Shown here: piece after piece, positions 15,908-23,705 of the stretch
Numbering within the stretch: position 1 is the first letter of the stretch
Layout of the letters: each line of letters opens with the position of its first letter
Source: Oscillospiraceae bacterium
GTDB lineage: Bacteria; Bacillota; Clostridia; Oscillospirales; Oscillospiraceae
Direction: 5' to 3'
Length of the DNA stretch: 64,000 bases
Assembly (NCBI GenBank): GCA_017398625.1
Contig: JAFQFP010000031.1
Location: 1 to 64,000, forward strand
Notes under the pieces: generated by a model
Database searches by the model: none
The model's input: the letters and a program-made list of their open reading frames with translations, nothing else
Told to the model about the DNA's origin: nothing
Position numbers and translations under genes: made by a program

Positions 15908-17811
15908 AACGGACAAACCGCATCCTCACTGTTTTGATCTTCATTTTCCTGTATATCCCCATGGTGGTGCTGATCGTTGCATCCTTTAATACCGGCAAGG
16001 ATATCACCGAATTTGAAGGCTTTACCCTGCAGCAGTATGCCAGCCTGTTCCGGGACGAGGATCTGCTGACCCTGCTGGGCAACTCTCTGCTGATCGCCGT
16101 GCTGTCCACCATGATCTCCGTGGTATTCGGCACGGTGGCTGCCGTGGGCATCCACAATCTGAAGCCCCGGCTGCGGAAAACGGTGATGAGCATCACCAAT
16201 ATCCCCATGACCAACCCGGACATCGTCACCGGTGTCTCCCTTTCCCTGCTGTTCGTGTTCGTTGGCTCCAATCTGCTGGGTCAGCGGGACAGCCTGACCT
16301 TCTGGACGCTGCTGATCGCCCATATCACCTTCAACCTTCCCTATATCATTCTGAATGTGATGCCCAAGCTGCACCAGATGGACAGATCTCTCACCGATGC
16401 CGCCATGGACTTGGGCTGTACGCCCTTCCAATCCTTTTACAAGGTGACTCTGCCGGAGATCCTTCCCGGTATCGTATCCGGCGGCATCATGGCATTCACC
16501 ATGAGTTTGGACGACTTCGTGATCAGCTACTTCGTCACCGGCTTCGACTTTGTGACCCTGCCCGTTGAGATCTACACCTACACCAAAAAGCCCATCCAGC
16601 CCAAGATATACGCCATGTTTACCCTGCTGTTCATTCTGATCTTCATTCTGATGGTCACTATGAACCTGCTGCAGCTTCGCGCCGACCAGCAGAAGAAGGC
16701 AAAGCGGGCTGTTTCCGACAGCCGTGGGATGCGGATGTTCAAGCGGATCTGTGCCGGTGTGGCAGTTCTGGCAGTGCTGATCGGTCTGTTCGCCTTCATC
16801 GGCATGACCCGGCAGGACAAGATCACCCTGAATGTGTATAACTGGGGCATGAACATCGCCGACGGCAGCGACGGCACCATGGACATCATCGCCGCCTTTG
16901 AGGAAGCTTACCCCAACATCGATGTACAGTACTCCACCTACGAATCCAACGAGAGTATGTACTCCAAGCTGAAAAACGGCGGTATCACCGTGGATGTGGT
17001 CATCCCCTCGGACTATATGATCGCCCGTATGATCGACGAGGGTATGCTGCTGGAGCTGGACTTTGCCAACATCCCCAACTACAGCCACATCGACGACAGC
17101 TTCAAAAATACCTCCTTTGATCCGGAGAACAAGTACTCCGTCCCCTATACTTGGGGTACTGTGGGCATCATCTACAACACCAAGCATGTGGACGAAGCGG
17201 ATGTTACCGGCTGGGAGCTGCTGTGGAACGAGAAGTATGAGGGAAAGATCCTGATGTTTGACAACTCCCGTGACGCCTTCGGTGTGGCAGCCTATGAGCT
17301 GGGCATCGATGTGAACACCACCGACGAAGCCGAGCTGGAGCGCTGCGCCCAGCTTCTGAAGAAGCAGAAATCCGTGCTGCAGCAGTATGTGATGGATCAG
17401 ATCTACTCCACCATGGAAAACGAAGAAGCTTGGATCGCCCCCTACTATGCCGGTGATGCCATGCTGATGATGGATTCCAACCCGGATCTGGCGTTCTATC
17501 TGCCGGAGGAGGACGGCTTCAACCTGTTCATCGACTCCATGTGCATCCCCACCTGCTGCAAGGAAAAGAAAGCGGCAGAGCTGTTCATCAACTTCCTCAG
17601 CGATCCGGAGATCTCCGGCGCTAACATGGACTATATCTGCTATGCTTCCCCCATTTCCGAGGCCCGGAACTATATGGAGGAATACCTTGCACAGAGCGAG
17701 GTCATCTACCCCAACGAGGAGATCCTCGCCAAGGGCACCAGCTATGACTTCCTGCCGGAGGAGATCTCCCAGCTTTTGGAAAAGCTGTTCATGGAAGTAA
17801 AGACCAGCTGA
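15904..17811 (+). CDS. potC: Fused polyamine permease PotC and substrate-binding protein PotD
   Basis: A 635-residue fusion. Residues 1 to about 255 form the PotC permease: six helices and the EAA-type loop DAAMDLGCTPFQSFYKVTLP near 160-180. A membrane helix at about 280-300 (AVLAVLIGLFAFIG) then acts as tether. From about residue 310 the PotD solute-binding domain begins (LNVYNWGMNI), with DVVIPSDYMIARM near 360 and VPYTWGTVG near 412. The binding domain is thus covalently attached to the outer face instead of being a free lipoprotein. Such fusions are known in Clostridia. A terminator follows at 17824-17858. Confidence 0.92.
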   Translation: MKRTNRILTVLIFIFLYIPMVVLIVASFNTGKDITEFEGFTLQQYASLFRDEDLLTLLGNSLLIAVLSTMISVVFGTVAAVGIHNLKPRLRKTVMSITNIPMTNPDIVTGVSLSLLFVFVGSNLLGQRDSLTFWTLLIAHITFNLPYIILNVMPKLHQMDRSLTDAAMDLGCTPFQSFYKVTLPEILPGIVSGGIMAFTMSLDDFVISYFVTGFDFVTLPVEIYTYTKKPIQPKIYAMFTLLFILIFILMVTMNLLQLRADQQKKAKRAVSDSRGMRMFKRICAGVAVLAVLIGLFAFIGMTRQDKITLNVYNWGMNIADGSDGTMDIIAAFEEAYPNIDVQYSTYESNESMYSKLKNGGITVDVVIPSDYMIARMIDEGMLLELDFANIPNYSHIDDSFKNTSFDPENKYSVPYTWGTVGIIYNTKHVDEADVTGWELLWNEKYEGKILMFDNSRDAFGVAAYELGIDVNTTDEAELERCAQLLKKQKSVLQQYVMDQIYSTMENEEAWIAPYYAGDAMLMMDSNPDLAFYLPEEDGFNLFIDSMCIPTCCKEKKAAELFINFLSDPEISGANMDYICYASPISEARNYMEEYLAQSEVIYPNEEILAKGTSYDFLPEEISQLLEKLFMEVKTS

Positions 17812-17823
17812 TTCAACGAAAAA

Positions 17824-17858
17824 CCAGCCTGTCACCGAAGTGGCAGGCTGGACTTTTT
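17824..17858 (+). terminator. Terminator of the pot operon
   Basis: CCAGCCTGTCAC/GTGGCAGGCTGG stem (one wobble pair), CGAA loop, then ACTTTTTTATT. Confidence 0.88.
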
Positions 17859-17860
17859 TA

Positions 17861-20329
17861 TTATTTTCCTTTACGGAAGTCTTTGCTGACTGAAGTGCTG
17901 AGGATCCCCCGCAGCACATTGGCGCAGCAGCGGTGGATATCGGTCTGGAGGATCTCTCCTCGCTTCAGCGCCTGCTTGATGCGGCGGACAGCGCCGCCGG
18001 TGCCGGGCATGATCAGATCGTTGCCTGCCTTGAGGGTCAGCCCATCATCGCCAAGACCGTTTCCTGTGGAATACCAATCGGTCATCACAAAGCCCCGGAA
18101 GCCCCATTCGTTGCGCAGCACCTTGGTGAGCAGGTCGTAGCTGTTGGGGGTGTACACGCCGTTGACCTTGTTATAGCTGGACATCACCGCTCCGGGATCG
18201 CCCCGGCGCACAGCGATCTCAAAGCCCTTGAGATAGATCTCCCGCAGCGCCCGTTCATTGATATTGGCGTTGGTGCGGTTTCGGTTGTCCTCCTGATTGT
18301 TGCAGGCGAAGTGCTTCAGCGTCACAAAGTTGCCGCTGACGCTCTGGACTCCCTTGGTCACCGCCGCGGCATATACCCCGGACAGGAAGGGGTCTTCAGA
18401 GAAATACTCAAAATTCCGCCCACACAGGGGGTTGCGGTGAATATTCATGGCAGGAGCCAGCCAATAGCTGACACCGTAGGCGCTCATCTCGCTGCTGACC
18501 GCCTTTCCCACCTGCTCCAGCAGCGGCCTGTTCCAAGTCTGCGCCAGCGCCATCTCCACAGGAAAAGCGGTGGTGAACTGGTGCAGCAGCTTGCCCTTGG
18601 CAGGGTCTGCCACCAAAAACCGCTTGATAAAGTCCGGCAAATAGCGCATCATGGCGATGGCAGGCTCCACAGGCTTGATCTTGCCGTTTTTCAGCAGCAC
18701 CGAATACTTGTTCAGCCGTACACCGGCAGGGCCGTCTGCCAGCGCCACATTGACCACGCCTTTGCCCAGCAGCTTGCCGGTGGTATAGCCGGCAGACCCG
18801 GGAGCCTCAAAGGCATGCTTGCCGCTGCCGCCTACGGTGATGCGGATCATATCCTCCAATGACAGCTTATCCATCACCTTACCCACATCCCCGGAGCGGT
18901 CGATGGGTGGTCTTTCATAGAAGAAGGTGCGTCTGGGGATGTCCTCAGACCGCAGCTTCAGCCGCAGTACGCCCTCCCCCACCGGCTCCGCCGCCGCTGC
19001 GGGAGGCTCGATCTCCCGAACCGGCTCTGTCCGGCGGCAGATATGCTCATGTCGGCTGATCACCGTCTCCTCGTCCAAGGTGACCACCGCGCAGATCACG
19101 GTGGTACGGCTGCAGCAGCCCAGCCGCAGGCGGTATTCCCCCGCTTCCAGAACGGTGGCAGCATCTCGCTGGCGGTAGCTTGCCAGATCCTCTGCCCGAA
19201 GCTGCAGCTTCAGCTCCTGTGTCTGCCCCGGCTGCAGCAGGTCGGTCTTGGCAAAAGCAACCAGCCGCTGGTACTCCTTGGGCAGCTCTCTGCTTTGGGG
19301 ACAGCTTGCGTAAAGCTGCAAAACCTCCTGCCCGGCGTACTCGCTGCCGGTGTTGGTAACGGCGGCGGTGACAGCGATCCGGTCGCCCTCCACGGTCACC
19401 GATTTGATCTCATAGGAAAAGCCGGTGTAGGAAAGGCCGTAGCCGAAGCAGTACCTAGGCTCCACACCAAAGGTATCGAAGTAGCGGTAACCTACATAGA
19501 TGCCCTCCCGGTAGTACTCTTGAGCGGTATCGCCGTTCAGACTGCCGTAGTCCATGGCATTTGGCAGGTCGGTATAGCGCTTTGCCCAAGTGGACGCCAG
19601 CTTACCGGAAGGGGTCGCCTTACCGCACAGCAGGTCTGCCAGCGCAAGACCGCCCATGCCGCCCTGCTGGCAATAAAACAGCACCGCATGAACGCCCTCG
19701 ATCTCCTCCAAAAAGCCCATATCCAAGCTGGAGCCGGCGTTGATGGCAACGATGGTGCGATCATAGCGCTTGGCGCACAGAGCTATGGCGGCCTTCTCCT
19801 CCTCGGTGAGCACATTGTCCTCCAAACGGCGGTCAGAGCCCTCGCCTGCCTGCCGTGCCACCACATACAGGCAAAGCTCCGTGTTAGAGCCGTCGATATC
19901 CGCTTGGGAAATGGGCTGCCCCACCGGGGGGATAAAGGGGTCGTTCATCAGATTGATGAGGGTGGTAATGCTGAGCTTTTTCAGCTTGTTTTTGAAATTC
20001 CGGGTGTACTCCTGCTCTGCGGCATCGTAGACCTCATCATACTCGTCCAGCCAAGCCTTGGTGGTAACGGTAAAGCCGGCTTGCTCCAAGCCCTCCTCAA
20101 TGGAGATGGCATGGCGCTCGTTGACCTCGCCGGAGCCAACGCCGCCCTTGACGGTTTTTCTGGCACCCGCGCCGTACAGGGCGATGCGCCCGGGGATCAC
20201 AGGCAAGATGCCGTCGTTTTTCAGCAGCACGATGCCCTCCACCGCCGCTTGATAGGCGACAGCACGGCTGCTCTCCTCCCACGGGGTGCATTCATCGGAA
20301 GCCGATGCAAAGGTCTTGATTTTTGGCAT
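17861..20329 (-). CDS. GH3 beta-glucosidase with reversed domain order
   Basis: An 822-residue cytoplasmic enzyme (no signal peptide). The usual C-terminal GH3 domain comes first (about residues 20-270: IVLLKNDGILP, GEGSDR, GGMGGLALADLLCG). A fibronectin-III-like domain follows at about 300-400, and the TIM barrel with the nucleophile comes last (about 490-800). NPLCGRNFEYFSEDP lies near 635, KHFACNNQE near 675, and the nucleophile Asp in FVMTDWY near 750. The same inverted order is known from Ruminococcus and Butyrivibrio beta-glucosidases. The GEGSDR motif belongs to the substrate-site loop. A terminator at 20395-20431 separates it from the upstream peptide cassette. Confidence 0.9.
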   Translation of the reverse strand: MPKIKTFASASDECTPWEESSRAVAYQAAVEGIVLLKNDGILPVIPGRIALYGAGARKTVKGGVGSGEVNERHAISIEEGLEQAGFTVTTKAWLDEYDEVYDAAEQEYTRNFKNKLKKLSITTLINLMNDPFIPPVGQPISQADIDGSNTELCLYVVARQAGEGSDRRLEDNVLTEEEKAAIALCAKRYDRTIVAINAGSSLDMGFLEEIEGVHAVLFYCQQGGMGGLALADLLCGKATPSGKLASTWAKRYTDLPNAMDYGSLNGDTAQEYYREGIYVGYRYFDTFGVEPRYCFGYGLSYTGFSYEIKSVTVEGDRIAVTAAVTNTGSEYAGQEVLQLYASCPQSRELPKEYQRLVAFAKTDLLQPGQTQELKLQLRAEDLASYRQRDAATVLEAGEYRLRLGCCSRTTVICAVVTLDEETVISRHEHICRRTEPVREIEPPAAAAEPVGEGVLRLKLRSEDIPRRTFFYERPPIDRSGDVGKVMDKLSLEDMIRITVGGSGKHAFEAPGSAGYTTGKLLGKGVVNVALADGPAGVRLNKYSVLLKNGKIKPVEPAIAMMRYLPDFIKRFLVADPAKGKLLHQFTTAFPVEMALAQTWNRPLLEQVGKAVSSEMSAYGVSYWLAPAMNIHRNPLCGRNFEYFSEDPFLSGVYAAAVTKGVQSVSGNFVTLKHFACNNQEDNRNRTNANINERALREIYLKGFEIAVRRGDPGAVMSSYNKVNGVYTPNSYDLLTKVLRNEWGFRGFVMTDWYSTGNGLGDDGLTLKAGNDLIMPGTGGAVRRIKQALKRGEILQTDIHRCCANVLRGILSTSVSKDFRKGK

Positions 20330-20394
20330 AAAAACCGTCTCCCTTCGTTTTTTCTTTCAGTATATCAGCTATTCGGGAAAAAGAACAGATAAAA

Positions 20395-20431
20395 AAGCGG
20401 TATTTTCGGAGATTTTCCGAAAATACCGCTT
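20395..20431. terminator. Terminator closing the radical-SAM cassette
   Basis: A perfect 16-bp stem (20395-20410 and 20416-20431) with A/T-runs on both sides. On the minus strand it follows the PqqD-like gene. Confidence 0.9.
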
Positions 20432-20436
20432 GTTTT

Positions 20437-20703
20437 TTACTTTTCCAGCAGGCCGGCGCGGGCAAGCTGGGTCAAAAACTCCCCCATATCCTGCTTTGCC
20501 GTGTCCCGGTCGATGTCAAACGCTGCGCAGATGCCCTCCAGCAGCGACGCCTCGTCGGTGGGCTGTGCCAGAGCCTTGCAGATGTACGCGCCTACGGCGT
20601 TGGTGCTGACCATGCCGGAAAAAGCAAGGGCTGCGCTGCCCATGGGGATCAAAACATACTCCCCGGCGATTTCCCGCACCGCAAATTCATATTTCAGCTT
20701 CAT
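20437..20703 (-). CDS. PqqD-like peptide chaperone (RiPP recognition element)
   Basis: An 88-residue PqqD-family protein with the typical opening strand (YEFAVREIAGEYVLIPMG). It continues with FSGMVSTNAVGAYICKAL and TDEASLLEGICAAFDID, then AKQDMGEFLTQLARAGLL. PqqD domains bind leader peptides and present them to radical SAM enzymes. It is the last gene of the minus-strand cassette, following a membrane-anchored protein by 9 bases, and a strong terminator comes after it. Its client is probably the 86-residue peptide at 23429-23689. That pairing is inferred from context. Confidence 0.88.
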   Translation of the reverse strand: MKLKYEFAVREIAGEYVLIPMGSAALAFSGMVSTNAVGAYICKALAQPTDEASLLEGICAAFDIDRDTAKQDMGEFLTQLARAGLLEK

Positions 20704-20712
20704 AGCGACCTC

Positions 20713-21312
20713 TCAATTCTCATACAGTGACGGCAGCATGATCTGATCCAGATAGACGGAAAGCTCCTCCATGGTCGCTACCGTCAAATCTGCCAGCTCT
20801 GCACGCTCCACCACTTCATAGGCGGCATAGCCGGTCTGCATGGAGTAAACATCCTTGGTGCCCTGCTCTGTTCTGCGCTGCTCCAGCGGATAAATATGCA
20901 GCAAAACTGTCTCTCCACCGCTGGTAAGCTGCAGGTAAATGCCCTTGCTTTCCATGGGATCGTTCAGCGGTGTCTCCGAAAGGAAATAGGCTTTGACCTC
21001 CTGCATGTCGGGATACCGGAAAACCGATGCCATAATGCCGGCTGCCGACAGCCACTGCTCATAGCTGCCCTGCGCCATATCGGGAATATCGATGGTGGGG
21101 CGGGTCTGCACCGGCTCGTCGGTAGGTGCGGTGGTCTGCACCGGAGTGGTAGTTTCCGTTTGGGATCCGCTGGGCTCCGTCTGCCCGGAGGGCTGCTGCG
21201 GAGATCTTCCCAGCCAAATCAGCATTACGATCAGCACCGCCAGCACCGCGGTAGCAACGATCACCACTGCTGCCAGCTTTCCGTTCACTTTTGTAGATTT
21301 CTTTTTAGCCAT
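20713..21312 (-). CDS. Membrane-anchored protein of unknown function in the cassette
   Basis: A 199-residue protein I do not recognise. A Lys-rich N-terminus is followed by one membrane helix (about 13-33) and a Thr/Pro/Gln-rich linker (about 37-75). An extracytoplasmic domain of about 120 residues follows, with mixed alpha/beta character. The second residue set reads MAKKKSTKVNGK. Its start overlaps the radical SAM stop by 8 bases, so it is firmly part of the cassette. It may be an exported accessory or processing partner; no catalytic motif is visible. Confidence 0.75.
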   Translation of the reverse strand: MAKKKSTKVNGKLAAVVIVATAVLAVLIVMLIWLGRSPQQPSGQTEPSGSQTETTTPVQTTAPTDEPVQTRPTIDIPDMAQGSYEQWLSAAGIMASVFRYPDMQEVKAYFLSETPLNDPMESKGIYLQLTSGGETVLLHIYPLEQRRTEQGTKDVYSMQTGYAAYEVVERAELADLTVATMEELSVYLDQIMLPSLYEN

Positions 21313-22405
21313 TCTTTGTTTCCTCCCGCTCTTTCTCGATCAGCTCCAGCACATGGTCTGCCATACGGCAAAGATAGGGCGCTGCCGTGTTGACATCACC
21401 TGTCTCCGCCTCCAGCATCGCCACACAGGGGTTGCACACATCCCGCTTGGGGCATCCGCTGCAGCCGGAGAGCACCGTTACACTCCGCACCGCATCGGTC
21501 AGCCGATCCCAGCAGCGGACAAAGCCATCCTGCAGGGGGTATTCCACTCTGGGGAACCGGGTAATGCCGCAAGCGGTCATCGTTCCCTCCCAGTTGATCC
21601 AAAACGCGCTTCTGCCTGCACGGCAGCGCATTTCCTCCCCTTGGTTTGCGCCCCAATCGGAGGCATCCTCCGCAGGGCGATCCTCTCTTGCCAAGAATTT
21701 AGCAAATGCGCCGGGTGTAAGCTGGAATTTCGCCCGCCGCATCAGCAGCTCGGCGGAAACCTCCGCCGAAAGTCTGGAATCCGTTTGCTCCTGCTCCCTG
21801 CGGACAGGGGGGAACATATAGGTTGCCACCCGTGTATTGAGGCCGCGCTCCTTGCCGATGGTCATGATGGCAAGCAGATCCTCTTGATTCTCCGGGATCA
21901 CACTGCAGTTGATCACAACGGGGATCCCTGCCTCCTGCAGCATAGAGATCGCCTTCATCGCCCGGGTAAAGCCCTCTGGGTTTCCGCAGATACGGCGGTA
22001 GGTTTCCGCCGATGCTCCGTATAGGGTGACATTGACCCGGCTGGGGGCATACTCCTTCAGCCACGCCACGGTGGCTTCATTGATCATGGTACCGTTTGTA
22101 TTGATCGACAGCACAAAACCCATCTTGTGCAGGGCGATATACAGCTCCTTGAAATTGGGATACAGGAATGGCTCACCGCCGGTGAGCAGCAGGTACAGCG
22201 TACCTGCCTCATAGCATTGCTTTGCCAGCTCCAACCATTCAGTATGCTCCAGCAGCCGCTTTCCCTCGCTGCGGATCTGCTCCGGGGTCTTGCGGACATA
22301 GCACATTTTACAGGCGAAATTGCACACCGGAGAAAGCTCAAAGGTGCCGCTGAGGGGAACGCGCTTTGCCGCGGCTCTGGCATGGAGATAATCGTTTACA
22401 TTCAC
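21305..22405 (-). CDS. Radical SAM/SPASM peptide-modifying enzyme
   Basis: A 366-residue enzyme with the [4Fe-4S]-SAM motif CNFACKMC near residue 28-35. GGEP lies near 76 and NTNGT near 97. The C-terminal SPASM region is Cys-rich (MRCRAG..., TACG, CSGCPKRDVCNPC, about 260-330), able to hold auxiliary clusters. Such enzymes crosslink or epimerise ribosomal peptides, as in PqqE and sactipeptide/ranthipeptide maturases. The apparent start is GTG overlapping the TGA of the kinase-like gene (GTGA). Together with the PqqD-like protein and a small Cys-containing peptide this points to a RiPP pathway; the bond it makes is unknown. Confidence 0.9.
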   Translation of the reverse strand: MNVNDYLHARAAAKRVPLSGTFELSPVCNFACKMCYVRKTPEQIRSEGKRLLEHTEWLELAKQCYEAGTLYLLLTGGEPFLYPNFKELYIALHKMGFVLSINTNGTMINEATVAWLKEYAPSRVNVTLYGASAETYRRICGNPEGFTRAMKAISMLQEAGIPVVINCSVIPENQEDLLAIMTIGKERGLNTRVATYMFPPVRREQEQTDSRLSAEVSAELLMRRAKFQLTPGAFAKFLAREDRPAEDASDWGANQGEEMRCRAGRSAFWINWEGTMTACGITRFPRVEYPLQDGFVRCWDRLTDAVRSVTVLSGCSGCPKRDVCNPCVAMLEAETGDVNTAAPYLCRMADHVLELIEKEREETKNG

Positions 22406-23274
22406 AGCCTACCCTCTCCCTTCCAGTGATCGTGGAGCACCTGCACCGCCTGTGCGTCCGGTCGGCAAACAAGCCGAACCACTCCCACTTGGGCGCAGAT
22501 GCTTTCCGCCAAGGAGAATGCCCGGTCGATCTCCGCCAAATCATCCTGATACACGGTCATGCCTGCCACCAAGGAGCGCTGCTTGGCAGCCTCCGAAAGC
22601 GGCTCGATCCGATTCTCGCTTCCCTGTGTCAGCACTGCCACCCCGGCGATGGGCAGGCAGAAATTCTCGCAGATCATAGACGAGCCACAGCAGGGATAGC
22701 CATAAGCGTGCCAGATGCCGTTTTTTTGCCCCAGCAGTACCCGGTCACCGTTTACCACCCGGGCGCCGGCATGAGCCTGCCACAGATCCGCCTGTGTGGA
22801 CTTCCCGGTTTCAGAGGGCGCGGTAAACAAAACGGCTTTTCCATTGATCTCCACGCAGGCTGCGTGCAAAATAGGCCGGTTTTTGAAAAGCAGCGCCTTG
22901 TGGAGCCCACAGACGCCAAAAAACCAATCATGATCCATCGGGATCTGATAATTCATCACCGGATCAAACCAGATGCCGTCGGTTCTGCCTGCAGCGACCC
23001 GATCCGGCCAAATTGCATAGCCGCCCCGAACATAGCTCCAATTATACAGGTGCATTCTCTCGCCGTCAACATTATACACATCGTAAAGGTAGTTCTCCCC
23101 CACCTTTGGATATTGGGTCAAGGACTTCAGCGGATGAATACTGCCTTGCAAGGTAATGGTTTCGCCGTCCCACACCCCATGGTGGCGAAATTTCTCCATA
23201 TATTCGCCGGGGGTCAAGCGGTAGCCCTCGCACCGCCAGTTGATCAAAACATCGCCGATCAGAAAGGAATCCAT
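22402..23274 (-). CDS. HPr kinase-like P-loop protein of the cassette
   Basis: A 290-residue protein. The first 130 residues are family-specific and rich in Trp and Tyr. The second half has a P-loop FTAPSETGKSTQ near residue 148-159, followed by VVNGDRVLL and YGYPCCGS, the layout of HPr kinase/PEP carboxykinase-like folds. HprK-related proteins occur beside PqqD and radical SAM genes in other peptide-modification systems, where their chemistry is mostly unproven. It lies between the precursor-like gene and the radical SAM gene. A role in phosphorylating the peptide or a partner is inference. Confidence 0.8.
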   Translation of the reverse strand: MDSFLIGDVLINWRCEGYRLTPGEYMEKFRHHGVWDGETITLQGSIHPLKSLTQYPKVGENYLYDVYNVDGERMHLYNWSYVRGGYAIWPDRVAAGRTDGIWFDPVMNYQIPMDHDWFFGVCGLHKALLFKNRPILHAACVEINGKAVLFTAPSETGKSTQADLWQAHAGARVVNGDRVLLGQKNGIWHAYGYPCCGSSMICENFCLPIAGVAVLTQGSENRIEPLSEAAKQRSLVAGMTVYQDDLAEIDRAFSLAESICAQVGVVRLVCRPDAQAVQVLHDHWKGEGRL

Positions 23275-23375
23275 TTCGCCACCTCCTCTCCTATAGAATA
23301 CAGGAAAATTGTGTTTTTTGCAATGTTAAATGCTGGTTTTAACCATCACATAACGGCGCAAAAAGAAAGAAAGCA

Positions 23376-23404
23376 CATAACGGGGGCATGATGCCCCCGT
23401 TATG
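23376..23404 (-). terminator. Hairpin between precursor peptide and modification genes
   Basis: A perfect 14-bp stem (23376-23389 and 23391-23404), GC-rich in the middle. On the minus strand it is followed by TGCTTTCTTTCTTTTTG. Its place inside the cassette suggests partial termination, giving more precursor than enzyme. No promoter was recognised between it and the kinase-like gene. Confidence 0.75.
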
Positions 23405-23428
23405 CTTTTTGGTTTTCAGATCAATCCA

Positions 23429-23689
23429 TCAAGAGGTCAGGAACTGATCGCTCATGCTCATTGCCTGATAGCAGGTATCCTGCTGGGTAATGTCGATACC
23501 GTTGGGGATCTGTATACAGGCAGCGCCGAACAGGAACACAGATGTGTCTACCATGCCGTTTCCGTCATGGGTGGTACACTCATCCACGGATTGATTCAGC
23601 GTGATCTTACCGGTGCATGCGCCGGCGATGGCTGCATTCAACTGAAAGGACTCTACTGCCAGGTAGGGCTTGATATATTCTTTTTTCAT
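23429..23689 (-). CDS. Four-cysteine precursor-like peptide (candidate RiPP substrate)
   Basis: An 86-residue peptide starting MKKEYIKPYLAVESFQLNAA. It has a leader-like segment of about 24 residues (YIKPxLxVExFxLNxxIA) followed by a Gly/Thr/Asp-rich part with Cys at 25, 38, 58 and 73. The start at 23689 has AAAAAGGAGGG seven bases upstream; longer frames overlap the giant gene and are rejected. The gene begins 16 bases after the 4,101-residue gene stop and precedes the kinase-like, radical SAM and PqqD-like genes. Small size, leader/core division and context make it the likely substrate. Cleavage site and crosslinks are unknown. Confidence 0.78.
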   Translation of the reverse strand: MKKEYIKPYLAVESFQLNAAIAGACTGKITLNQSVDECTTHDGNGMVDTSVFLFGAACIQIPNGIDITQQDTCYQAMSMSDQFLTS

Positions 23690-23705
23690 TTCAATTCCCT
23701 CCTTT

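Noticed and set aside
15775..17919. A 714-codon minus-strand frame
   Set aside because: Antisense to potB and potCD; composition is His/Gln/Gly-rich and shadow-like.
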